A DNA stretch of 64,000 bases, taken from contig CM070722.1 in the NCBI GenBank assembly GCA_036346275.1, forward strand, positions 59,805,524 through 59,869,523, read 5' to 3'. A program made the translations under genes and the position numbers. Shown piece by piece: positions 46,301 to 56,264 of the stretch. The stretch's first letter is position 1; each line of letters starts with the position of its first letter. The notes below the pieces were generated by a model. It was not told where the DNA came from and searched no databases. It was given only the letters and a program-made list of their open reading frames with translations. This DNA comes from Otatea glauca. Taxonomy: Eukaryota; Streptophyta; Magnoliopsida; Poales; Poaceae.

Positions 46301-49300
46301 CAACAGTGTCTTCTCAGATCCAGTAGCCGGCCTTGCTCTGCTTCTGGCCACCTCTTCCACCAAGAGTGTTGCTGCCTTGCTCTACTGCATCTACCTTTGC
46401 TTAGCCACCTTACGATGACAGGGGATGTTTCAGTCAACTGCATTAGTAGTGTGTGCGCTACAGGATATCGCCATAGTTGCTAGCTCTGTCGTTGAGTTCT
46501 TCTCCAACTTCGAACCTTCTGTTGAGCGCTGTCGAGCACGACGTGAACTTCCCCAACTCAAGCGTTTCCTACACTGCACCACTATTGAGCTTGGATTCGG
46601 TTGGGTGCGGACGACGGCCACAACTTGAGATGCTGGCTCTACGTCATCGCCGCCATCATTGGGCGTCGTTGTGCTCCTTTGCCATGGGCCTTCTTGGATT
46701 TGCGTTGTTGTTGCTTTCTCAGACCGTTGTGCCCTAGATTTGTTGGGGACCTGTGCCTGTAGCACCTACTGCTCCCATATTATCGGGAGTTGCTCTGACG
46801 GTCGTTGCTGACCCTCCTCGCTAGTAGGACGTCGAGCATCAGTTGGTCTCCCTGCTTCAGGCCCTTGTTGATGAGCTTGGGCTAGACATTGCATAGGGTG
46901 ATGTCGATCTGCTTCAGTAGCAGTTGGTCTCTTTGCTTCAGTGCCCTGTTGTCGACGGGTCCTCGAACTCATTTGGGTATGCATGCCCTGCTACTCAGTC
47001 TCCATCTCCTTGGATCTTGGATTTTGGTGCTTCCTTCCATATGACACCAGATTCCATCCAACTCACTTCTGTGAATCCTATTCTTCCTGTTTCCATTCAG
47101 ACCATAGATGGCAACCCCTTGTCACTGCCTCACTGGCCAAGGCACCCTTTCTACTGCTTACTTTCATGTTCCTATGCTTGTTATGCAACTTATGTCCGCC
47201 GGCTAGATTGTTGAACATGATTGTCACATCATTATTAAGCCTGAATCGTGTTGTGTTCAGGATTGTTGCACAGGGGCTTTGGTTAGTGCTGGCCATTGGC
47301 ACCCTTACAGTTCTAGCGGCTCTGTTTTTGCTTGTCTTTTTGATTTGATTTAATCTGATGCCTGGTTTGGCTCCCGTCGTTTTGAAAGGCGGTCATCGAT
47401 ACTATGTGATCTTTGTTGATGATAATTCTCAACACACTTGGATTTACTTTATGTCTTCTCGTAGCCAGGTTTTTTCTATTTATCAATCCTTTGCTATCAT
47501 GGTTTGTACTCAGTTTGATTCGACCATTTGTGTTTTTCGTACTGACTCTGCTGGCGAGTACTTGTCTACTGCCCTTTGTTGGTTTCTTTTCGTACATGTC
47601 ACTCTTCCACAGTACGCTCAGAATGGTGTTTTTGAGTGCAAGCATCATCACCTTCTTGAGACTACCCGTGCTCTGATATTTGCTTCTTTTGTTCCACCTC
47701 ACTTCAAGGCTGAGGCCGTTTCTACCGCCGCCTACCTTGTTAACCTATAGCCCTCCACTACTATTTAGGTTTGCACACCTGTTGAGAGTCTCTACTGTAG
47801 GTCTCCTCAGTACAGTCACCTTTGCACCTTTGGCTGTCTGCTATGTTCTTCCACCTTGCGAGCACACGAAGCTGGCTGGGTAGTCAGTTTTGTTTTCCTT
47901 GGCTACAGTGTTGAGCACAAGGGTTATCGCTACTATAACCCTTTTGCTCGTCGGATGTGCATTTCACACGATGTGACTTTTGACGAGTCCTGGCCTTACT
48001 ATCCTCACGACACCACTGCCAGTTCATACTCTCTTGCCGAGTCGATATCGTTTTTGACATTCCATGATCCTCAATTCACCACTCCCATTGTTTCGCTTCT
48101 GCCTCCATCGGCTCCTCCAGCTTCACCGGTTTAACCTTCAGCTCCTTCCCCTTGAAGGTCCCTACCAGCTCTTTTGTTGAGAGGTCTCTTCCTTCCTGTT
48201 TCACTACACTCGCCGTCCTGGTGCTCCTTCCACTTCAGCTTCGTCTTTGTTAGGTCCTGCTCCAGTGCTTTCTCCCTCCTTGTTGGATCCTTCTCCTAAT
48301 CTTATCTTGCCTCCTACTGCATGATACAACTTTCGTGATCGTGTTTCTTCGGCATCTCAGCCTCCCACTCACCTTGGTTTTCGTCCTCCTGATCCTATTA
48401 GGCAGCCTCCTCATGTTCAAGCTGATCCTCCTACTTAGTCTGCCTCTTGTCCGGAGTGGCAGTTTGCCATGGCAGAGGAGCTTGGTGCTCTTCAGTGGAC
48501 TGGTACTTGAGATGTTGTTCCACTTCCTATTCAAGTTACTCCTATCACGTTCAAGTGGGTGTATAAGATCAAGACCCGTTTTGATGGTTCCATTGAGTGC
48601 TATAAGGCGCATCTTGTTGCACATGGCTTTTCAGCAAGAGTATGGTAGTGACTATGATGAGACTTGCTCTTGTTACTCATATGGGCATTGTTCACTCTTG
48701 TCGCCGTTGCCTCTATTTGCCAATGGACACTCAACTTAATGGCATGTTGCACGAGGTATATATGCAATCGCCTTGTGGGTATTTTGTTCCCAACGGTCAT
48801 GTTTGTCGCCTCCATCAGTCACTCTATGGGCTCAAGCAAGCCCCTCATACTTGGTTTAACGTTTTACTTCTGTTGTCACCACTGTTGGCTTCTCCGCTAG
48901 TGACCATGACCCTGCACTCTTTGTTCACACTAACTCTCGTGGTCGGATGCTTCTTCTTTATGTGGATGACATACTCATTGGAGATAATGCTCAGTATATT
49001 GACTTTGTGAAGAGGTGTCTCAATGAGCAGTTTGAGATGTCTGATCTGGGTCCCCTTAGCTACTCCTTGGGATTGAGGTCACCTCCACTCGTGATGGCTA
49101 CTATCTCTCCCATTAGAAGTACATCCGGGATCTCCTTGGTCATGCTTGTCTCATTGACCAGCGCATGGTGGACACTCCTATGGAGCTTCACCTTCAGCTT
49201 TGGCCCATTGATGGTACTTCTCTCAAGTCTCACTCGATATCGTCATTTTGTTGAGAGTTTGGTTTATCTTGCCACTACTTGACCAGGCGTTTCTCATGCT

Positions 49301-52300
49301 GTTCACATTCTGAGTTAGTTCGTTGTTGCTCCCACTCAGATCCGCTATAGTCACCTCCTTGGGGTTCTGTAGCATCTTTGTGGAACAATCACTCGACATC
49401 TCTTCTTCCCTTGCTCCAGTTCCTTGCAACTTCAGTCGTATTCTGATGCGACCTGGGCTAGTGATCCTTTTGATCATCGGTCTCTTTGTCTTTTTTTGTG
49501 TCTTGGTTCTTCATTGATTGCCTAGAAGACTAAGAAGCAAACTGTCTTTTCCCGTTCGAGTGCTGAGGTAGAGTTGAGGGCTCTTGCGTCTGTGACAGTT
49601 GAGGTCACTTGGTTACGGTGGTTTCTTGAGGACCTTGGTGTTTCAATGTCCGCACCTACTCCGTTATTGTCTACTAGCACTGGTGCGATCAGCATTGCTC
49701 GAGATCCGGTGAAGCATGATCTCATGAAGCATATCGGTGTTGATACTTGTTACATGCAGTTGCTAGTGCAGCAGCAGATTGTTACACTTCAGTATGTGCT
49801 TTCTGAGCTTCATCTAGCTGGCTTAACGAAGGCGCAGACTAGGGCACAACGTAGCTTCTATCTCACCAAACTCAGTGTTGTTGACCCACTCCGAGTTTGC
49901 CGCGGGTTGGGGGGTTGTTTGTATAGGGTGTTTTCTGTTCATTTTCCATGCTTTGTACATGACCATATCTTGGCCACTTGGCCCATGGAATAGAATAAAG
50001 TGTTCATTCCAACAGTGTGCATGGGACAATAAAATTGAAATATATAAGAATAGGGCCGAGTCATTGAAAGAGACTCGAAATTTACAACTAATCTAATAGA
50101 TGAAATGTTTGGGTAATTGATTCTTGCCTTTAAAACTAGTTTTTAGTTTTTTACAACTACTGTAATAGATGAAAATGGTTGATGGATATCAGAGCATGGC
50201 ATGTTTCACCCACTTCTCATATTATCTTTTTCTTTCCACGGGGGTTCTTAAATGGACAAAGAACACATCAGTTGGAGATATATCTAGGTCTCTTGAGCTG
50301 TGGACTAGCCTCATAGCACACATCAGTTGGTTATCTGGTGTCTGTCCTAATTCTTATTGGCTGAAATCACTTGAGTTTTGCTTTTGTTCATTTAAGTTTG
50401 AAATCTCAGCTAAATGTGAACCTTTGGCCTTACAGGGATGAAACAGAACGCCTAATAGAGATCATGCGTTCGAGGACTCCTGATCTTTGTGATGAAGATC
50501 AGAGTGCTCCAAAGTCTTTTGCAAAAGGTTTTGGTGCCACACCATTTTCAGAGAAATTGCCAACCCCTGCAAAATCAGTTGACCTTCGATCATCTTTGGG
50601 GACCGATATCTTTGCACTATCAAATGTAGGAAAATCATATCTCTGCAATATAAACTCCTGATTATTTGTCTGTAACAAATGATGTTCTTGAACACCTGTC
50701 AAGGCTATTGTCCTTGTTATTTGTATGGGATGTGAATTCTGTCTATATGCTTTTGAAATTCAATTATGTCTGTAATTGTATAATAGTTTCCTGAGTTATG
50801 CTGCAATTGTGAAAATTATTGCAATTTAATCTGCAACCGCAGCAATCCTATCACCTTTTTTTGGTATAATAACAGAATGCTATAGTGCTTAGGAGCAAAT
50901 TTTATGCACAATGTTTAAGAAACACCAAATTATTCCTTCCTCCCATGCCTGATTTGTTGTTGATCTGATCTCATGCTTTTCATTGGCATGCTAGGTGCAT
51001 GATGTTGGTTCTTCACCAATTGAACTTGCAAAAGCTTATATGGAAGCACAGACCTCAGCATCTGTACATGGGTCTCAAAGGAGAAAATACAGAGCTTTGA
51101 GTCATGGAGTTGAGGTTCATAATTCATCGTCAAAAAATTTCCCTAAAGTAGCTACGGACTCTCCTATATGCTGGCCAGGTTCGGCTGTCCAAGATTATCC
51201 CAATTATCTTACACCACAAAGTAATAGAGGAAGGAGTGTGCCTCCAACTTCCTCTCGGACACCTTATACTGGCTCAGTTTTCCCAAGATCTATCAAGGTC
51301 TAAGTCAACATTCCTATGGTTATGCTTGATTTTCACTTGAGCTCTGGCTTGTGTCTCATTTGTCATCAACTGTGTCTATCACTAAGTACATGCACTGAAA
51401 TTTCAACTTTGGGTGCTATGAATTTTACTCTTTATTTTGTCTGTGACTACAGCACACAGGACACCGTGATACCTACAACAACTCATCTGGACAGACACAA
51501 GTCTCAGCTCCTTTTCCTGTTGGAAGTAAGGTATTGTAAATGAGGTTCATGGTTTTTCACTCTCACCATGATATATCACTTTATCTTTTGCTTCATAGTG
51601 TTTGGCTGTTTGCTTTGAGGAATAGCCTCATCTAGGATGGGTTGGTCCATCATGAGGTCATCCTAGGTTTCTTGTAGGATGACATTATTTCTCATCTTAA
51701 ATTGACATAGAGCCATATGGAATGGGATAGTGATGGACCAACTCATTCCATTCTCAAACTAAACAAGAAGGTTAGGATCGGATGATCTTAGTTACCTAGA
51801 CCAATCCACTGCTCAATCCAACAACCCCAAGTGTCAAGTAACCTCAGCAGATTGAAGGCCAGATAACTGCATTTATGTTGAAAATGTTGTGAGCTGTGAG
51901 CATTTTTTTTTAAACAGGTGGTTCACCACCCAGCCACCCTTGGGGATCAAACCTGGTTGGTGGCTTCCCAGGCCAACCTTCCACCACATAAAACTCATCC
52001 TGGTGGTTATTCATTTCTATCCTTCTATGGAATTTAGTGACACCATCTTTCCTTTGAAAGGTTGAAACCTGAGTAGATTTCGACATGACACATTCGTGTA
52101 GTTCATGCACTGCATCCTCAAAAACTTTGAACTGTGATTCACAACTGAAAGTGAGTTACAACATTGTTTACTATGTTTAGAACTTATAATTGGTGTCATC
52201 GCAGCCATTTTAATTTTGGTACAACTTATAATTGGTGCATGCACTAGTGTATACGCATCTGCTTCTCCTATTCTCAACTCCCTGTTCAAAATGTAGGCAA

Positions 52301-53572
52301 TACTAGAGGATAAAATGGCATCAGCTGGTGGCGTTCTTGGAGTGCAACCATCAACCTCTTCCAAAGGAGCATATATAGATACCGTTGGTGCTACTACTCC
52401 ATTCTTTCCAAGAGATGGTTCTGTTTCTACGAAGAATCTTACATTCAACCTGCAAGGGCTTCATGGCAAAGGCACCATAGAAAGTGGCTCAACTCTTGGA
52501 CATGTTTCAGTGGTAGACAATATGTCCAAATGTGCTGCTGTATCTGTTCATCCCAAGTCAAGCGATACTGCTCACAAAATACTCAAGCATCTTGAGAGAA
52601 CTATTCCTTCCCCTACAGCAAAAACACTAGAGCTAAGACAGACTTCAGCAAAGGGAACTACTCCTTTTGTAACCAACAGCCAGTATAAAATGCCTGATTC
52701 CGGTACTGGTAATGGTCATATACAGGGCAGCATGAATGCCAGTGGTAGTGCTCACCTGGAGATTTCAGATGCGAAGAAGGTATACTTCTCTTTGCTTTTC
52801 TACCATAATCTGCTGTGATTGCTATTTGCTAAATTTATCTGTTGAGTTTGCAATGGGAGATTCCTAGTTATCTGTTGCCAATGGCTACTCTGCATTTATT
52901 TGAACACAAAGTCTAGTAGTTACATGAAATTATACTGAATTACAGAGAGAATTGTGGGTAGTGCATTGCCGAACAGTGTTCTGTATTTTCCTCTAAATAC
53001 TTATTTAAGTTCGTTCTGTATTGCTATTATTTGTCAGTCATTAAGTATTGACTGGATATAATAGTCTATTTGGCAGATGCTTGGCGGCATCAAATTATGG
53101 ACGATTATTTAATCAGTTAGCTGTGTTTACTTTTGTTTAGGTTCAATCACCTCCAAGCTGTCTAAAGATTCAGAACAGCGGACTCAACTCAGAAGTTACT
53201 GAAATACCCAGTTCTCAGCATCCTTTGAAATCTGATTCGACATCCACGTCGGCCGCTGAGGTCTTGGGCAAAAGCAAAAACAACGGTTTCACCTTCACAT
53301 TTCCTGTTACTACAACCTCGAGTTCTCTCCCTGAACCGCCACCTACGCCTACTTTGGCCTCACCGCCAGCAAGGAGCCTGCCAACCGACACTGAGGATAT
53401 TCCCAAGTTTACTTTCGGCTCATCAAGTTCTACCAATAACCTCGTTTTCTCCTTCGACTTGGCAGGAAGTTGTGTCAGTGCAGACGAAACGGTTCCAACC
53501 TTCAAATTTGGGTCTGATAAGAAGCGTGAACTGTCTTTCAATATAGGTGGCAAAGATGCAGTTTGCTTTTGA
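43395..53572 (+). CDS. Plant nuclear-pore protein, NUP1/NUP136-like
   Basis: NUP1/NUP136 is the plant-specific nuclear-basket nucleoporin that takes the place of animal Nup153. It acts in mRNA export and links the pore to the nuclear interior. Eight + strand exons join in frame: 43395-43605, 44419-44465, 45283-45443, 50436-50625, 50995-51297, 51453-51530, 52297-52779 and 53141-53572, for 634 residues. The N-terminus is basic with a WLPKLPVASRIFPTV segment. The conserved middle reads IEKIIKQNHFSRDETERL across the exon 3/4 junction, and SSPIELAKAYM begins the next block (about residue 210). The last 95 residues carry F-x-F motifs typical of FG-type nucleoporins (FTFTFP, KFTFGSS, FKFGS). Intron 3 needs a GC donor to keep the frame. 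The protein is shorter than Arabidopsis NUP1 and ends KDAVCF, without a basic tail. Confidence 0.88.
44773..45063. mobile_element. Stowaway-type MITE in intron 2 of the NUP1-like gene, 291 bp
   Basis: Starts CTCCCTCCGTTTAGAAATAT and ends TTTTTGAACGGAGTGAG, flanked by TA (44771-44772, 45064-45065). It shares interior blocks with the copy at 20012-20282 (CCTATTTATTCTCT and GTGCAAAGTCAAAATA), so the two belong to one family. Confidence 0.9.
45589..45725. repeat. Tandem duplication, two copies of about 68 bp
   Basis: GGGGGAAGCARTAGAAACTA, followed downstream by CCAATCGGTTG and TGTTAGGAGTATA, occurs at 45594 and again at 45662. The second copy runs into the 5' LTR of the copia element, whose first bases are the same TGTTAGGAGTATA. 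Confidence 0.85.
45714..50014 (+). mobile_element. Ty1-copia retrotransposon with very short LTRs, degraded
   Basis: The 5' LTR (45714-45837) and 3' LTR (49916-50014) both start TGTT and end ATTCCAACA, and agree at about 80 of 87 aligned inner positions. The 3' copy lacks about 25 bp near its start. Directly after the 5' LTR is TGGTCTAAGAGCA, a variant of the usual initiator-Met-tRNA primer site. A G-rich polypurine tract (GGGTTGGGGGG) precedes the 3' LTR. The domain order protease, integrase, reverse transcriptase, RNase H is that of copia. The element is in the same orientation as the host gene. The flanking pentamers GCTTG and GTGTG do not match well. Confidence 0.85.
46924..49875 (+). pseudogene. 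copia polyprotein remnants (protease, integrase, RT, RNase H)
   Basis: Recognisable pieces in order: protease motif WILDFGASFHMT at about 47011, where the usual D-S-G-A has become D-F-G-A; integrase core 47358-47750 (YYVIFVDDNSQHTWIYFM, TDSAGEYLS); reverse transcriptase pieces with LYGLKQAPHTWF (about 48815) and LLLYVDDILIGDN (about 48950); and RNase H from about 49500 to 49870 (SSAEVELRALASVTVEVTWL). Many stops and frame changes separate them. The gag region (about 45850-46900) is not recognisable. The element cannot encode its own mobility. Confidence 0.88.
51597..51837. mobile_element. Possible Tourist-like MITE in intron 6 of the NUP1-like gene
   Basis: GTTTGGCTGTTTGCTTTGAG at the left resembles the inverted right end CTTGGGGTTGTTGGATTGAG. 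Short self-complementary blocks (CATCCTAGG, GGATGA) lie between. Target duplications are not clear. Confidence 0.4.
51903..51990 (-). mobile_element. Short SINE-like sequence with Pol III box B
   Basis: Read on the minus strand the sequence has GGTTTGATCCC (51953-51943), close to the tRNA box B consensus, a preceding GGAAGGTTGGCC that could be a box A, and an A-run of nine at its 3' end (T-run 51903-51911 on +). That combination suggests a tRNA-derived SINE fragment. It lies in intron 6 of the NUP1-like gene. Confidence 0.4.
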
Positions 53573-54246
53573 GATATGCCTTCTGTGCCTTTTGAAACCA
53601 GTCATGCTTGCTATTTGGTGTGGCGATTGTGCGGGCAGCGCCATTTATGACAGGCTATATTGGACATATACACCAAAACATCAGTCTCGTTTATCAGTAT
53701 TTTGTTTTTCATATTTTCGTATCCTTGGTGCTCCCGAGTCCTGTCCCGTTAGCAGGATCTTTCCCCTGTGGATTTCAGCCGTGCCTGTGAGTCGTTAGGC
53801 ATCGGCCAAGCTGGTATCTATAAAACCTCAGAAAATCGTACCTTTTTGGTCCAGGGTATGATATATAATCTGTTGAAAAATCTTTGCTTTTCTCCTTGAA
53901 CCCGTGTTCGATCCTGCGCAATTTGCAGTATGCTTGCACGATCATCTTTGAGAACCAAAAGAAACAGCCATGGTGGTCTGGCTGCTAAAGGCAGGAGTAG
54001 AGTCTGAATCATGGAAGTGACCGGCTGATGCTGAAAGAAATTAAGCCTGATTGGTTGCTTCTCCATGGGCCAAACAGTTTCTTGACTGATGGTGCTTTTG
54101 AACTAAGCATGGAAAATGTCACCAAAGAATGGTGTAGATGTGCATCACCAGTATGTTTATGATTGCACTGCCACGTGAAAAAGGTTAGCCTGACACGAGT
54201 CCATCAGGGTGATCCAAGTGGCGATGGCCGTAAGAGAAGGAATGGT

Positions 54247-54289
<43 letters not shown>

Positions 54290-54412
54290 ATGGCGTCGCC
54301 GTCGTGCCAGTGGCGTCGCTTGCGTTTGAGACCTGAAGAAAATGGAATCTTGTCCTCTTGTCCGTGCCATTATTGTTATCCCCGGCACTGCAGGCTGCAG
54401 GTACGGCTGGAG
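53573..54412 (+). other. 3' UTR and downstream region of the NUP1-like gene
   Basis: The first several hundred bases follow the stop codon and probably include the 3' UTR, although no canonical AATAAA stands out. No other gene is recognised. Confidence 0.45.
54250..54287. repeat. (GA)n microsatellite
   Basis: About 19 uninterrupted GA dinucleotides. It is not coding; the RERE and SLSL repeats in open frames here are artefacts of it. Confidence 0.95.
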
Positions 54413-54700
54413 CAAGGTTGTATCGTTTCGGTTTGAAATTCAAAACCAGTCGATAAACCGATTCGATTAAAAAGAATTAAAAAATTTATACAACGTAAAC
54501 CGATCGATAATCGGTGAAAATCGAACGAAAATTGGCTCTAAGAAATATTCAATTGGTCGGTCTAAAATTGATCGGTTTTCTTGTTTTTTTGAAAAAATTT
54601 CCAAAAAATTTGATTTCTTAACCTTTCAGTTTCTGATAATTTTTAACTCGATATTTCCGATTTTCGAGCGATTTTTTTTAAATCGATATTGTGAACCCTG
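54413..54700. mobile_element. Small hAT-like MITE, about 288 bp
   Basis: The right end reads TATTGTGAACCCTG, the same terminus as the 3997-5430 element, and the left end CAAGGTTGTATCG is an imperfect inverse. The flanks are GCTGGAGC (54406-54413) and GTTGGAGC (54701-54708), an 8-bp duplication with one mismatch. The motif AACCGAT occurs at both ends, comparable to the AAAACCG clusters of the larger element. Confidence 0.65.
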
Positions 54701-55154
54701 GTTGGAGCATCAAACCATCCGATTAGGGGGATGCATGGTTTGATGCTTAGTCCCAATGACCAATCACTAGGTGCAAGCTGGCCAAAGCTAGTGATGCAAA
54801 GTGATTAGATTGATATTATTTTGAGCAATACTAAGGCTGTTCTAGAATGTAGGAATTTTGCATAAAACAATCTAGTTCTTATGAAAGTCCAACAGATGCT
54901 TTTAAAACGGGTCTAGGTTGTGTGCAAAGCAACTGTACACTACTACAGAATCAATTATCCTTACTGTCATATCACTGTCGGTTCATCAAAAACCGACAAT
55001 AATAATATTATCACTGCCAGTTTGGATGGAAAACCGACAGTAACGGTTTTTTTCTGATGAACCGGCAGTGATAAATCCCTTATTACTGTCGGTTCGTGTC
55101 CGAACCGGCAGTAATACTATCACTGCCGGTTTTTAGAAGAACCGACGGTGATGA

Positions 55155-56095
55155 TATTTTTCGAAAAATCATAACTTTTTCATACGGGGTCGGACGGAGA
55201 TAAAATTTATATGAAAATTGTAGCTCTCGACGAGATCTACAACTTTGTAGTTGACAACTTTTTCATTTGAAGTAGTTTAAATATCCAAATAATGGTATCA
55301 CTGCCGGTTGGCGGTTCGTATTCTCAACCGGTAGTAATAATGCTACCAACCATTTTTCGAAAAATCATAACTTTTTCATACGAGGTCGGATGGAGATAAA
55401 ATTTATATAAAAATTGTAGCTCTCGACGAGATCTACAACTTTGTAGTTGACAACTTTTTCATTTGAAGTAGTTTAAATATCCAAATAATGGTATCCCTGC
55501 CGGTTGGCGGTTCGTATTCTCAACCGACAGTAATAATGCTACCAACCATTTTTTGAAAAATTATAACTTTTTCATACAGTGTCGGATGGAGATAAAATTT
55601 ATATGAAAATTGTAGCTCTCAACGAGATCTAAAACTTTGTAGTTGATAACTTTTTCATTTGAAATAGTTTAAATATCCAAATAATGGTATCACTGCCGGT
55701 TGACGGTTCGTATTCCCAACCGGCAGTAATAATGCTACCAACGTAACCAACCATTTTTCAAAAACTCATAACTTTTTCATACGGAGTCGGATGGAGATAA
55801 ATTTTATATGAAAATTGTAGCTCTCGACGAGATCTACAACTTTGTAGTTGACAACTTTTTTATTTGAAATAGTTTAAATATCCAAATAATAGTATCACTG
55901 TCGGTTGGCGGCTCATATTCCCAACCGGCAGTAATAATGCTACCAATTATTTTTCGAAAAATCATAACTTTTCCATACTGAGTCGGATGGAGATAAAATT
56001 TATATGAAAATTGTAGCTCTCGATCAGATCTACAACTTTGTAGTTGACAATCTTTTCATTTGAATTCATTTAGATATCCAAATAATCATCAAAAG
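55155..56095. repeat. Tandem array, five copies of about 196 bp inside the CACTA element
   Basis: The anchor TCGAAAAATCATAACTTTTT or a close variant lies at 55161, 55357, 55553, 55758 and 55954, giving spacings of 196, 196, 205 and 196 bp. Each unit holds TAGCTCTCGACGAGATCTAC and ends with an inverted CTGCCGGTTGG/CCAACCGGCAG-type block. Confidence 0.95.
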
Positions 56096-56161
56096 GTTCA
56101 GAGACAAAGGAACAAAAGGAAAATATATCCTATATTGGTTGAGTAATGAGTGATAGGTGAG

Positions 56162-56208
56162 ATGGCAAGGTGGCCTCACGTGAGGCAACAGATCGTGAGT
56201 TCGAGTCC
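56162..56208 (+). other. tRNA-like Pol III box A/B pair in the CACTA element
   Basis: TGGCAAGGTGG (56163-56173) resembles box A and GAGTTCGAGTCC (56197-56208) box B of a tRNA promoter. No full tRNA cloverleaf can be drawn with confidence, so this is more likely a SINE remnant or a chance match than a tRNA gene. Confidence 0.3.
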
Positions 56209-56264
56209 TAGACAGTGATATCAGTTTGGAACCGGCAGTGATATAGTGTTTTGTAGTAGTGGTA

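Larger units (their letters stand above)
45444..50435 (+). other. Intron 3 of the NUP1-like gene, probable GC-AG intron, 4992 bp
   Basis: The exon ends TTTTCTAG and the intron starts GCAGGT; it ends CCTTACAG. Only with GC as donor does codon AGG (R) form across the junction and the family-like NHFSRDETERL result. The nearby GT donor (45448) gives an immediate TGA after the acceptor. The intron holds a copia element that makes up most of its length. Confidence 0.75.
54938..56261. mobile_element. Non-autonomous CACTA (En/Spm) element, 1324 bp
   Basis: Starts CACTACTACAGAAT and ends TTTTGTAGTAGTG, flanked by GTA on both sides (54935-54937, 56262-56264). CACTA termini with a 3-bp target duplication define the superfamily. 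Copies of ACTGCCGGTT and its inverse AACCGGCAGT are spread throughout, acting as subterminal-type repeats. There is no transposase. The interior is dominated by a five-copy array of about 196-bp units. Confidence 0.93.

Noticed and set aside
54209..54443. Open frames with Arg-Glu or Ser-Leu repeats
   Set aside because: They are translations of the GA microsatellite and have no gene context.
55155..56095. CRISPR-like array
   Set aside because: Units are about 196 bp without spacer structure, in a plant CACTA transposon.
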